Positions 41,210 through 49,007 of a DNA stretch of 64,000 bases are shown piece by piece. Source of the stretch: Nitrospira sp. (lineage in GTDB: Bacteria; Nitrospirota; Nitrospiria; Nitrospirales; Nitrospiraceae); NCBI GenBank assembly GCA_037045225.1, contig JBAOHZ010000009.1, forward strand, positions 3,334,001 through 3,398,000. Reading direction: 5' to 3'. The notes under the pieces are model-generated. The model made no database searches. It had not been told where the DNA came from and was given only the letters and a program-made list of their open reading frames with translations. The translations under genes were made by a program, and so were the position numbers. How positions within the stretch are numbered: position 1 is the stretch's first letter; the number at the start of each line of letters is the position of its first letter.

Positions 41210-41338
41210 ATGACGGCGCAACAAATTCAAACCATTGGCAATGCGTTGGCTGCCGACCTGGTCGCCTGGGGCACCGCCGCTATCGGGCTTGCCTTGGTGG
41301 CTGCCGGGGCCGCCTGGGTATTGCGGCTCCTGCGCTAA
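41210..41338 (+). CDS. 42-residue coat-like membrane peptide without signal peptide
   Basis: ATG 41210 with AAAGGAG 8 bases upstream. The product MTAQQIQTIGNALAADLVAW, then GTAAIGLALVAAGAAWVLRL LR, has a polar N-end, one Ala/Gly-rich transmembrane helix and a basic end: the plan of a mature pVIII-type coat but with no leader sequence. It lies past the terminator of the structural operon, so read-through or a separate promoter is needed. It converges with radC, overlapping its stop by four bases. Confidence 0.62.
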   Translation: MTAQQIQTIGNALAADLVAWGTAAIGLALVAAGAAWVLRLLR

Positions 41339-41838
41339 GCGCCGGGCCAGCCTTGGTCAGCAAAGCTGTAGTAGCGTTCTTCGGCAAGGATCAGATGATC
41401 GAGGAGCGTAATCCCAAAGAGGTCACCAGCCTCGCGCAGCCTCTTGGTCAGGGCGCGGTCTTCGGGGCTCGGCGTGATATCGCCAGAGGGATGATTGTGG
41501 GCGCAGATCCAGGCACCGGCATTCATCAGGATCAGCGGCTTGAAGACCTCGCGAGGATGAACAATGGTCAGATTAAGCGAACCGGTGGACACGACATTGA
41601 TCCCGATGAGCCCATGCTTCGCGTCCAGGCCACAGATCAAGAACTGCTCCCGGTCCAGACCGGCGAACAAAGGCCGGAGGATCGCCGCCGCGCCTTCCGA
41701 TGTGTGCACCAATTCCGCCGCTGGAAGGACACGGCCCTCTCGGACCAGCGTGACGCGATATCGAGGGATGCCGTATTTCCGAACCGGGCTCAGTGGCCGT
41801 CCACCGTTCGAGGAACCGAGAGAGCTATCAACGGACAT
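41335..41838 (-). CDS. radC: RadC-like JAB/MPN domain protein
   Basis: A 167-residue protein of the RadC/JAB family. The metal site H-x-H-P-S-G-D-x3-S-x2-D is complete in ICAHNHPSGDITPSPEDRAL, and YYSFADQGWPGA is a typical end. The N-terminal UvrA-like part of chromosomal RadC is missing, so it is the short form common on mobile elements. Function is unproven; DNA repair and anti-restriction roles have been suggested for such proteins. It is on the strand opposite to the phage genes. Its RBS (AAGGAGGCGG) lies in one arm of a large inverted repeat at 41841-41912, so translation may be structure-controlled. Confidence 0.87.
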   Translation of the reverse strand: MSVDSSLGSSNGGRPLSPVRKYGIPRYRVTLVREGRVLPAAELVHTSEGAAAILRPLFAGLDREQFLICGLDAKHGLIGINVVSTGSLNLTIVHPREVFKPLILMNAGAWICAHNHPSGDITPSPEDRALTKRLREAGDLFGITLLDHLILAEERYYSFADQGWPGA

Positions 41839-41840
41839 GT

Positions 41841-41912
41841 CCGCCTCCTTCAGAAATTATGTTCTAGCCCCACCCTTCACAAACCAAGGGTGGGGCGTAA
41901 CGAAGGAGGCGG
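41841..41912. promoter_or_regulatory. Nested inverted repeats covering the radC leader
   Basis: The outer arms are CCGCCTCCTTC (41841-41851) and GAAGGAGGCGG (41902-41912). The inner arms are GCCCCACCCTT (41867-41877) and AAGGGTGGGGC (41886-41896). Each is a perfect 11-bp pair. On the radC transcript the outer pair buries the Shine-Dalgarno GAAGGAGG. The structure could also be a phage origin or packaging hairpin. Confidence 0.8.
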
Positions 41913-41924
41913 CACGGGGCTCTC

Positions 41925-41989
41925 GCAGCGGGCAGGCCTGGAGGGGCGGAGACCGGGACGGAGGGGACCGGGAAGGCCTGCTCCGCTGC
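41925..41989. repeat. Second inverted repeat with G-rich loop (phage intergenic region)
   Basis: GCAGCGGGCAGGCCT (41925-41939) pairs with AGGCCTGCTCCGCTGC (41974-41989), with one bulged base. The 34-base interior is G-rich, with GAGGGG, CCGGGA, GAGGGG and CCGGGA runs that could also fold as a quadruplex. With the nested repeats at 41841-41912 it forms the only large noncoding block among the phage genes. Confidence 0.7.
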
Positions 41990-42150
41990 TCCCCGGCCCC
42001 GGGTCGTACCAGCTGATAGGCTCAGTCTCTATAGTTAGGTGGGGGAATGTGCGCGCAGGTAGCAGGCGGGAATATCGTAGGATTTTTCCGCGCTCCTAAG
42101 GGAACACGCTGGGCCTAGGCTTAAAACAAATATTGAAGGCTGTAAGAACC

Positions 42151-42474
42151 ATGGATGCCAAAGAGATTTGTTCACAACTTGAAGAAGCCATGGCAGAGAT
42201 ACAGACATCCGAACTCCCAATGATCTTAGGGGAGTTGGAAAGAATCAAAGGCACTATTTTAGTGAGGATTGTCCTTCAAAAACCTCAACGTTCGGTCGAT
42301 GATTTGCCTCACCAAGCGAGGTTTCTCACCGTTGATGAAGTGGTCGAACGCTTCCATGTCTCTGCCAAATGGCTGTACCGCCACAAAAAGCAACTTCCCC
42401 ATAGCCAAGCATCACGCAAAGTCTTATTATTCCCAGAAAAACCACTCCTCCTGTGGTTTCAGAAACGAAGTTAG
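42151..42474 (+). CDS. Excisionase-like HTH protein
   Basis: A 107-residue protein from ATG 42151 (MDAKEICSQLEEAMAEIQTS); a second start lies at 42133. The first ~45 residues are an acidic helix. The second half has an excisionase/AlpA-like helix-turn-helix, FLTVDEVVERFHVSAKWLYR and HKKQLPHSQASRKVLLFPEK. It ends 11 bases before the integrase ATG on the same strand, the usual place of the recombination directionality factor. It is likely to bias the integrase towards excision or to repress it. Confidence 0.75.
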   Translation: MDAKEICSQLEEAMAEIQTSELPMILGELERIKGTILVRIVLQKPQRSVDDLPHQARFLTVDEVVERFHVSAKWLYRHKKQLPHSQASRKVLLFPEKPLLLWFQKRS

Positions 42475-42485
42475 GAAAACTCAAA

Positions 42486-43736
42486 ATGAAAACCAGAGGT
42501 TTAGGTTTTGTATTCCGACGTGGGAATATCTGGTGGATTCAATATAATTTTCGCGGCCAGCGGTATCGAGAGTCGGTGGGGTCCTCAGTCAGATCGGATG
42601 CCGTAAAATTATTGCAGCGGCGCATGGCAGAAATCGGCAGTGGGCGCTTACACGGCCCGGATGTTGAGAAGACGACTTTCCCGGACCTTGTGCAAATGAT
42701 CCGTGATGATTACGCGATCAATCAACGTCGATCAGTCAAACGACTTAATACGAGCCTTAGGGCACTTGAACCAGCTTTCGGTCGCCTGCGTGCATGTGAC
42801 ATTACGTTGGATCGGCTTAACCGGTATGTGGCTGATCGTTTGGCGCGAGGGATTGCTCCGGCAACAGCGAAACTCGACATGACGTACTTGCACAAGATGT
42901 TTCGTCTAGCCGAACGTGCTGGTAGAGCGATCGTGCCTCCGTTTCCGCTTATTTCGGTTCAGAATGCCCGAAAGGGATTTTTCGAACGATCCGATTTTGA
43001 ATCCGTTCGGTCACATTTGCCGGAAGCGTATCGCGGGGTTGCTACCTTTGCATACCTGAGCGGATGGCGTGTGCCGAGTGAGGTTCTGACGCTGCGATGG
43101 TCTCAGGTAGATTTCCAGGCCGGAATGGTTCGGCTGGAACCGGGAACCACTAAGAACGATGAGGGGCGGACTCTCCCATTCAATGCCCTCCCAGAACTAG
43201 CCCATCTACTGCGGTCACAATGGGATCACGCTGTATCCTTGGAATTGGAAACAGGACAGGCCGTGCCATGGGTATTCTTCTGGAATGATCGCAGGACCAT
43301 CAAGCCAATTCACATCAAGGCGTTCTATCGGCGATGGCAAACGGCATGCACCTTGGCTGGCGTTCCGCAGCGCATTCCCCACGACTTTCGCAGAACCGCC
43401 GTGAGGAACTTTGAAAGAGCAGGGGTGCCCCGTTCCGTGGCGATGAAATTAACGGGGCACAAGACGGAGGCGGTTTATCGCCGCTATGCGATCGTCTGCG
43501 AGGCTGATCTCATGGAAGGTGTGAAAAAGTTGGCGAAACTTCAGCCTGACTTTAGCCACAGTTCAGCCACAATTCAGGCTCAAAACGCCAAATTTGCTGG
43601 GAACAATTTGGCGGAGGGGGCGAGATTTGAACTCGCGGATAGGTTACCCCATCTCCGGTTTTCAAGACCGGCACGTTCGGCCACTCCGTCACCCCTCCAC
43701 ACCAGGCCGGAAACACTCGGCGTCAGGATCGTTTGA
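42486..43736 (+). CDS. Tyrosine recombinase (island/phage integrase)
   Basis: The start ATG 42486 ([20 protein letters not shown]) is chosen over 42453, which overlaps the previous gene. An N-terminal arm-binding domain ([20 protein letters not shown]) and core-binding domain precede the catalytic domain: Arg in [20 protein letters not shown], the H-x2-R box [16 protein letters not shown], His in [15 protein letters not shown] with the Tyr nucleophile in YRRYA. The last ~40 codons read through the antisense of tRNA-Ser and almost to serS, an effect of integration joining the gene to chromosomal DNA. It should integrate the element at the tRNA-Ser 3' end. Confidence 0.93.
   Translation: MKTRGLGFVFRRGNIWWIQYNFRGQRYRESVGSSVRSDAVKLLQRRMAEIGSGRLHGPDVEKTTFPDLVQMIRDDYAINQRRSVKRLNTSLRALEPAFGRLRACDITLDRLNRYVADRLARGIAPATAKLDMTYLHKMFRLAERAGRAIVPPFPLISVQNARKGFFERSDFESVRSHLPEAYRGVATFAYLSGWRVPSEVLTLRWSQVDFQAGMVRLEPGTTKNDEGRTLPFNALPELAHLLRSQWDHAVSLELETGQAVPWVFFWNDRRTIKPIHIKAFYRRWQTACTLAGVPQRIPHDFRRTAVRNFERAGVPRSVAMKLTGHKTEAVYRRYAIVCEADLMEGVKKLAKLQPDFSHSSATIQAQNAKFAGNNLAEGARFELADRLPHLRFSRPARSATPSPLHTRPETLGVRIV
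43609..43631. repeat. Island right attachment site (att core within tRNA-Ser)
   Basis: Identical to 30839-30861 over 23 bases (starting TGGCGGAGGGGGCGAGATTT) and in the same orientation. It comprises the 3' CCA, discriminator, acceptor strand and part of the T-arm of tRNA-Ser(UGA). Confidence 0.9.
43609..43698 (-). tRNA. tRNA-Ser (UGA), integration target
   Basis: Minus-strand class II cloverleaf: acceptor GGAGGGG/CCCCTCC, D-arm GGCCGAACG region, anticodon loop CTTGAAA in stem CCGGT/ACCGG (anticodon UGA), long variable arm, T-loop GTTCAAATC, encoded CCA. It overlaps the 3' end of the integrase frame on the other strand. The gene is intact on the serS side, so integration restored it. Confidence 0.95.
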
Positions 43737-45009
43737 TTGTCTGAATTCCGCCCATGTAGGGCTGTAGGACGGTCGGGACGGCTACCGTCCCATCCGGTTG
43801 CTGATAATTTTCAAGAATGGCGACGAGGGTCCTTCCCACCGCCAGCCCGGATCCGTTCAGTGTGTGCACGAATTCTGGCTTGTTCTCTTTTTTTCCCGCC
43901 TTTGCCCTGGAACGAATGTTTGCCCGCCGCGCTTGGAACGCTTCGAAATTGCTGCAGGACGAAATTTCACGAAAGGTCTGTTGGGAGGGTAACCATACCT
44001 CAATGTCATAGGTTTTTGCTGCAGAAAATCCCATGTCGCCTTGGCACAGAGTGATCACTCGATAGTGCAATCCCAACCCCTGGAGAATGGCTTCAGCGTG
44101 CGAAGTTAATCGTTCCAGCTCGTCATAGGATTGCTCCGGTTTCGCGAAGGCGACCAGTTCCACCTTATTAAATTGATGGAGACGAATGAGGCCACGCGTG
44201 TCTTTGCCGTAGGATCCTGCTTCCCGTCTGAAGCACGGTGTATAGGCGGTATACCGGAGCGGCAGCACTTCTTCCGCCAGGATCTCTTCCCGGTGCAGAT
44301 TGGTCACCGGCACTTCCGCCGTCGGAATCAGGAACAGCTCTTCGTCGCGTAGTTGAAACAGATCTTCTTCGAACTTCGGCAATTGCCCCGTTCCGGTCAT
44401 GGCCGCACGATTCACCAGCAGCGGGGGTTGCACCTCCCGGTAGCCATGGTGTGTTGTGTGCAGATCCAGCATGTAATTGATGAGCGCTCGTTCGAGGCGG
44501 GCTCCCAACCCGGTCAACACGGCGAAGCGGGCTTTGGCCATGCGTACCGCGCGGTCGAAATCCAAAATGCCGAGGGCCTCACCCAGATCCCAGTGAGACA
44601 GTGCCGGCGTCGTGAGCTGTGGCGGCGTTCCCCATCGGCGCACTTCAATATTGCCGGTCTCATCCTGGCCTGGCGGCACGGAGGCGTGCGGGAGGTTCGG
44701 AATGCGCATCGCGATATGGGCCAACTGTTCTTCCACGGCCCGAAGTTGTTCCTCGTGGCCCTTGATGGTCTCTCCCAGGGCCTTCATTGCCGCCATGGCT
44801 TCATCGGCCGGCTGTTTCTCGCGTTTCAGCCGGGCGACGTCATCCGATCCCTTCTTCAGCTGGTGCCTCAGCTCTTCGACCCGTATGGTGCAGGTTCGAC
44901 GATCTTCCGTGAGTTTTCTCAGATCTTCCCACGCGACATCCTTCCCGCGTGCCCCCAATTGGTCACGGAGGCTGTCCAGGTTGTCTCGTAATACACGAAG
45001 GTCGTACAT
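43723..45009 (-). CDS. serS: Seryl-tRNA synthetase
   Basis: A 428-residue class II synthetase from ATG 45009, preceded by GGGGAGAG. The N-terminal antiparallel coiled coil (residues ~25-105, rich in E, K, R, L) grips the long variable arm of tRNA-Ser. The catalytic domain has [48 protein letters not shown] (motif 1 region), [20 protein letters not shown] (motif 2), [20 protein letters not shown] and [20 protein letters not shown] (motif 3). It ends 24 bases past tRNA-Ser(UGA), its own substrate: the island integrated beside serS. Confidence 0.96.
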   Translation of the reverse strand: MYDLRVLRDNLDSLRDQLGARGKDVAWEDLRKLTEDRRTCTIRVEELRHQLKKGSDDVARLKREKQPADEAMAAMKALGETIKGHEEQLRAVEEQLAHIAMRIPNLPHASVPPGQDETGNIEVRRWGTPPQLTTPALSHWDLGEALGILDFDRAVRMAKARFAVLTGLGARLERALINYMLDLHTTHHGYREVQPPLLVNRAAMTGTGQLPKFEEDLFQLRDEELFLIPTAEVPVTNLHREEILAEEVLPLRYTAYTPCFRREAGSYGKDTRGLIRLHQFNKVELVAFAKPEQSYDELERLTSHAEAILQGLGLHYRVITLCQGDMGFSAAKTYDIEVWLPSQQTFREISSCSNFEAFQARRANIRSRAKAGKKENKPEFVHTLNGSGLAVGRTLVAILENYQQPDGTVAVPTVLQPYMGGIQTIKRS

Positions 45010-45146
45010 AGACTCTCCCCTCTGAAGCGGCGAGAAATCTAACATTCGATGCCCGCGTAGTCAATGAAACTGGTCGCTGAGTGAGGCCGGGGTGCGTCGG
45101 AGGAGGGCAATTGACAACGGGTGGGCAGGGCGGCACCATAGCGGCC

Positions 45147-46172
45147 GTGAAACTGGTCTCCAATCCACCCAATCGCTTTGAATCCACGCAGCGTGAGACG
45201 CTTGAACCGTCGGCGCCTGTTGAGATTCAGTTGTTTGAAGACGACACCCACGAGATTTTGAGCCGGAACGAGAGCCCGGACCTTCCGTTTCGATGGAGCG
45301 TCAATCCCTATCGCGGTTGTTTCCATGCCTGCGCCTACTGCTATGCCAGGCCATCGCATGAATATTGGGGATTCGGCGCAGGCACCGACTTCGAGTCAAA
45401 GATCGTCCTGAAGCGACGCGCGGCGGACCTGCTTCGGCAATCCTTTGAGAAGCGATCCTGGAACGGTGAGCTGATTGTATTTTCCGGCAACACCGACTGT
45501 TATCAACCCATTGAGTCCAGGCTCGGTCTGACGCGGGCCTGTCTTGAAGTCTGCGCTGCCTACCGGAACCCGGTGGGGATCATTACGAAGGGGGCGCTGC
45601 CGGTTCGTGATATCGATGTGTTCAGGCGGCTGCAGGAACACGCCTGGATCCGTGTGTATTTTAGCATCGCCTTTGCCGATGACGAGACGGCTCGTCTGGT
45701 CGAACCGCAAGCGCCGACCATCAGCAAACGGTTTGAGGCGATGCAGATCCTCTCGGATGCCGGCATTCCCACGGGGATATCCGTGGCGCCGATCATTCCA
45801 GGCTTGAACGACGACGCCATTCCCGCGTTGTTGTCACGGGCACGGGCCGCGGGTGCGACGTCTGCGACATGGAGCCTGCTTCGGCTGCCAGGAAATGTGG
45901 AAACGGTGTTTCTTGACCGCATGCGGGTGCTGTTTCCCGACCGTGTGGCGAAGATCATCCATCGAATTCAAGACGTGCGAGGAGGCCAGTTGAATGAGGC
46001 TGAGTTCTTCAGCCGACACCATGGCGAGGGGACCTACTGGCGTTGTCTCGAACAATTGTTTGATCTGGGCTGCCGTCGGGCGGGCTTCGCCAAGGACGAC
46101 CGGCCGGTTCCCAGAACCTTTCGTCGCCCGCAGGCGCAGCAATCATTGTTCGCTGAGGAGGAGTCGTCGTGA
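45147..46172 (+). CDS. Radical SAM protein (PA0069 family)
   Basis: GTG 45147 (VKLVSNPPNRFESTQ) is the favoured start, as the frame upstream to 45081 is Gly-rich and unlike the family. The radical SAM cluster motif is C-x3-C-x2-C in NPYRGCFHACAYCYARPSHE. Further family features are YWGFGAGTDFESKIVLK, IVFSGNTDCYQPIE and GISVAPIIPGLNDDAIPALL, ending in a Rad SAM C-terminal helix and PQAQQSLF. Proteins of this family reduce S-adenosylmethionine to a radical; their substrate is unknown. The rhodanese gene overlaps its stop (GTGA). Confidence 0.87.
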   Translation: MKLVSNPPNRFESTQRETLEPSAPVEIQLFEDDTHEILSRNESPDLPFRWSVNPYRGCFHACAYCYARPSHEYWGFGAGTDFESKIVLKRRAADLLRQSFEKRSWNGELIVFSGNTDCYQPIESRLGLTRACLEVCAAYRNPVGIITKGALPVRDIDVFRRLQEHAWIRVYFSIAFADDETARLVEPQAPTISKRFEAMQILSDAGIPTGISVAPIIPGLNDDAIPALLSRARAAGATSATWSLLRLPGNVETVFLDRMRVLFPDRVAKIIHRIQDVRGGQLNEAEFFSRHHGEGTYWRCLEQLFDLGCRRAGFAKDDRPVPRTFRRPQAQQSLFAEEESS

Positions 46173-46549
46173 GTCATAACCCAGGTTTTTTGAAAGTCGT
46201 CGAGGAAGCCAGGGGACGGGTGCGTGAATGTACCGCTGCCGACGTCAAAGCCAGGCTGGATCGTGCTGAACGGTTCCATTTCGTCGATGTCCGGGAGGAT
46301 GACGAATATGCACAGGACCATGCGGCAGGGGCGATCCACCTCGGCAAGGGTGTCATCGAGCGAGACATTGAAACGGTGCTACCGAACAAGCAGGAGCCGA
46401 TCGTGTTGTATTGCGGCGGTGGGTACCGATCGGTGTTGGCTGCGGATAGCATTCGCCTCATGGGCTACACCAATGTTATTTCGATGGACGGGGGAATCAA
46501 AGCCTGGCGCGCAGCCGGGTATCCCATTGAGAAGGGCCGGCGTCTGTAG
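46169..46549 (+). CDS. Rhodanese-like sulfurtransferase
   Basis: A 126-residue single-domain rhodanese. Conserved elements are FHFVDVREDDEYAQDHAAGA (CH2A region), IHLGKGVIERDIE, the catalytic loop VLYCGGGYRSVLAAD with the persulfide Cys, and MDGGIKAWRAAGYPIEKG (CH2B). It transfers sulfane sulfur to a thiophilic acceptor such as cyanide or a protein cysteine. The four-base overlap with the radical SAM gene suggests joint expression, perhaps in sulfur or Fe-S metabolism. No signal peptide, so cytoplasmic. Confidence 0.9.
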   Translation: MSHNPGFLKVVEEARGRVRECTAADVKARLDRAERFHFVDVREDDEYAQDHAAGAIHLGKGVIERDIETVLPNKQEPIVLYCGGGYRSVLAADSIRLMGYTNVISMDGGIKAWRAAGYPIEKGRRL

Positions 46550-46552
46550 CAC

Positions 46553-47623
46553 ATGTCGTTTTCCAGGCGCGAATTGTTTCATAACGCAGGGTTCGGTTTG
46601 CTGTTACTTCCGGCCCTTCTACGCTCGCCGAGGACCATTCTCGGCCACTTACTGTTCGATCCGGATGGCCCTCTCGTTCCGCTCAAGCCCATTCCCGAGA
46701 ATCCGTTTCGGCGTCACGGCCGGTCGGTCGTGTCGATTGTCTACGGGAAGGATCCCCGCCGTATGCTTCCGCGCGCCATCGATTTGCTCGGAGGCATTGA
46801 GGGTTTGGGGATACGCGGCAAACGTGTGTTGTTGAAGCCTAATGTGTTGAACGACCAGCCGCCCCCTTCGACGACCAACCCGCACGTAGTTGCAAGCATG
46901 GCGGAGATAGTCCGGGCGAACGGGGCGGCCGATGTGGTGGTGGCTGATGGTTCGGGCATCATCCGACTTCCGACGTCCGCCAACCTCACGAGCACGGGGA
47001 TGCGAGCTGCGGCGGAAGCGGCCGGAGCCCGCGTCCTGGCGTTGGAAGATGAACCTTGGGTGAAAATCGAGGCCCCTGAGGCCAAGGCCCTCCGGCAGTT
47101 TTATTTCTCACGACCGGTCTATGAGGCCGACCTGGTGATCAACATGCCGGTGATCAAAACCCATCGGTTTGCCGAATATTCCTGCAGCCTGAAGAATTTC
47201 GTCGGGGCAGTTCATCCGCGGTATCGACCATCCGTCACGTTCTGGAGCGGAGATTGGCACGAACGAATTGCCGAAATAAATCTGGCCGTGCACCCGGCGC
47301 TGACTATCGCCGACGGGACGACGACTATGATCGAAGGCGGCCCCACGTCGGGCACGCCGTCAAAGACGGATCTCGTGATTTGCAGCGGTGACCGGGTGGC
47401 GGTGGATCTGGTGGCCATCGCGTTGTTGCGGTCCTTCGGTACCTGGCCGAAGCTCCAAGGCAAGCGAATCGGGGATCAGCGACAGATCAAACGTGCAGCG
47501 GCATTGGGATTGGGTGTCGGATCGGGTCAGGAGATCGAGTTGGTCACGGAGGCGGTAGATCCGGCTCCACCAGCCTTCAGTCGGCTGGTGGAGCATATTC
47601 GGCAGGAGCTGGTCAGCTCGTAG
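46553..47623 (+). CDS. DUF362-domain protein
   Basis: A 356-residue protein starting MSFSRRELFHNAGFGLLLLP, a twin-arginine-like or hydrophobic N-terminus (SRRELF). The DUF362 core follows: RGKRVLLKPNVLNDQPPPST, NPHVVASMAEIVRANGAADV, VVADGSGI, VINMPVIKTHRFAEYSCSLK, NFVGAVHPRYRP and IADGTTTMIEGGPTSG. DUF362 proteins are often linked to ferredoxin-type domains, but no Cys clusters occur here. Function unknown. It follows the rhodanese by 3 bases and converges with the skp gene. Confidence 0.82.
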   Translation: MSFSRRELFHNAGFGLLLLPALLRSPRTILGHLLFDPDGPLVPLKPIPENPFRRHGRSVVSIVYGKDPRRMLPRAIDLLGGIEGLGIRGKRVLLKPNVLNDQPPPSTTNPHVVASMAEIVRANGAADVVVADGSGIIRLPTSANLTSTGMRAAAEAAGARVLALEDEPWVKIEAPEAKALRQFYFSRPVYEADLVINMPVIKTHRFAEYSCSLKNFVGAVHPRYRPSVTFWSGDWHERIAEINLAVHPALTIADGTTTMIEGGPTSGTPSKTDLVICSGDRVAVDLVAIALLRSFGTWPKLQGKRIGDQRQIKRAAALGLGVGSGQEIELVTEAVDPAPPAFSRLVEHIRQELVSS

Positions 47624-47626
47624 AGA

Positions 47627-48184
47627 CTACTTGTTCGTGCGGTCGAATTCTTTGATGACCTGCTCGGTCAAATCGATGGTGTCTTTGTTGAAAATCACGA
47701 TCTTCACGGTCTGCTCGCTGCCCTTGTCCAGCACCAGCTGATACCCGTTCTTATCGGCGACGGCCTGCGTGGCCACGGCGATTTTCTTCATATACTCGTC
47801 GACCAGTTCCTTTTGCTTGCCCTGCAGCTCCTGATTAAACTCCTGGGCGCGCTTCTGGTAGTCCTGAATTTTGGCGCGGAAGGAGGTTTCCTTGTCTTTC
47901 TTCTCCGTCTCGGTCAACTTGGAGGCCTGCTCCTTGATCTGCTTTTCCGTATTGCGTAGCTCTTCTTCGTCCCGGGACAGCAGCTTTTGGCGTGTCGCCA
48001 CATATTCCCGCAACCCGTCCAGCGCACGTTTGCCGGCCTTGCTTTTCTCCAGGACGACTTGGGGATCGATGACCCCCATCTTAAATTCTGCCGCCGGACT
48101 TGTTGAGAACAGGCCAAGAGTTGCTGCGATGAGCACTCCGACTATTGCCGCGCGGCGGCCTGCTCCTTGCCACTTCACACCCAT
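47627..48184 (-). CDS. skp: OmpH/Skp-family periplasmic chaperone
   Basis: ATG 48184 is chosen because AAGGAG lies 9 bases upstream; the frame is open further but carries no export signal. The 185 residues have a signal peptide (AAIVGVLIAATLGLFSTSPA), then the Skp body: FKMGVIDPQVVLEKSKAGKR, a long Lys/Glu/Gln coiled coil (RDEEELRNTEKQIKEQASKL; YQKRAQEFNQELQGKQKELV) and the terminal beta strand LVLDKGSEQTVKIVIFNKDT, IDLTEQVIKEF. It should hold unfolded outer-membrane proteins, such as the porin at 2234, in the periplasm. bamA and lpx genes, common neighbours, are not adjacent. Confidence 0.87.
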   Translation of the reverse strand: MGVKWQGAGRRAAIVGVLIAATLGLFSTSPAAEFKMGVIDPQVVLEKSKAGKRALDGLREYVATRQKLLSRDEEELRNTEKQIKEQASKLTETEKKDKETSFRAKIQDYQKRAQEFNQELQGKQKELVDEYMKKIAVATQAVADKNGYQLVLDKGSEQTVKIVIFNKDTIDLTEQVIKEFDRTNK

Positions 48185-48384
48185 TTCGGAACTCCTTTCG
48201 CCGAAAAAATGTCGTGCTCCAAACCTCGGGAGGATAGCCGTCCGTCGTGGTTGTGTCAAGGAGGGCGCCGTCGAAGGCGCAGGCGAATTGACAGGAGGGA
48301 GGCCGGTGGCTATAAGCCTGACAACGCCTACCACCGTTCGACATCCCGCTCGGTGTTCCCGCCGAGCGGGTGAGAAAGGATACT

Positions 48385-48789
48385 ATGCTCCCTTCGGAAC
48401 AACAGTCGGCCCATCGACTTTTCGTACTCGCGCTGCAACATGAGGCCATCGCCTGTGGGCGCGACGGATGCCCAGGACCGGTGGAAGTCACGGATCAGTC
48501 CCAGACGAGGGATCGAATAAAGACCTTTGACCTGCGCTGTGAGCGGTGCAATTGGCACCATACAGTTGCGGGACATGAGCAACTTGCTCCACCTTGGGAC
48601 AACGCAACCCTGGAACTGATGGCCGACAACCATCTTATGCATCAGCAGCCGGTCTGTCCGTTCGACGAGACGCCGGTTGTGTTTATCTCGATGCCCAATC
48701 CGCGCCGCAAGGCCAAATATCGAGTGGTCTGTTTTTATTGTGGCAGAGAGATGGTCATGGATTGGCCACCGTCCGAGAGTAAGCGGTAG
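48385..48789 (+). CDS. Zinc-ribbon hypothetical protein
   Basis: ATG 48385 has GAAAGGA 4 bases upstream; the frame opens at GTG 48370. The 134 residues contain four Cys pairs or near-pairs: ACGRDGCPG, FDLRCERCNWHH, PVCPFDETP and VVCFYCGREMVMDW, consistent with two zinc sites. The spacing recalls small rubredoxin- or ribbon-type metal proteins. No catalytic motif. It is followed by repeat copy B. Nothing nearby suggests a pathway. Confidence 0.65.
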   Translation: MLPSEQQSAHRLFVLALQHEAIACGRDGCPGPVEVTDQSQTRDRIKTFDLRCERCNWHHTVAGHEQLAPPWDNATLELMADNHLMHQQPVCPFDETPVVFISMPNPRRKAKYRVVCFYCGREMVMDWPPSESKR

Positions 48790-48830
48790 CGATTCAGAGA
48801 ACCGGCGAGGGGCAAGGAGGCAGGGGCGCT

Positions 48831-49007
48831 AGCCAGGATTATTCATGAATGCCGTCGCGAGGCGTTCGAGACGGAAGCCCGCCGAGGCTGCTCGCACGCA
48901 AGGCCGACGCAGGCGTACGTGAAGTCCGTCGAGGAGGCCGAACGAGACCAGCCTCGCCGGGCGAGAGAATCGGGTGCCGGAGCAGGTTTTCATGGATAGT
49001 CCGGGCT
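48831..49007 (+). repeat. Dispersed intergenic repeat, copy B
   Basis: Aligned with copies at 474-652 (inverted) and 58492-58656. The ends are AGGATTATTCATGAAT and CATGGATAGTCCGGGCT. One frame is open throughout (IIHECRREAFETEARRG, YVKSVEEAERDQPRRARE) to a TAG. The minus-strand HD-GYP gene ends with its TAG inside the right terminal repeat. Confidence 0.88.

Noticed and set aside
43609..43736. Extension of the integrase protein by about 40 residues through the tRNA-Ser antisense
   Set aside because: Not a functional domain; it results from reading through the att site into chromosomal DNA up to the serS end.
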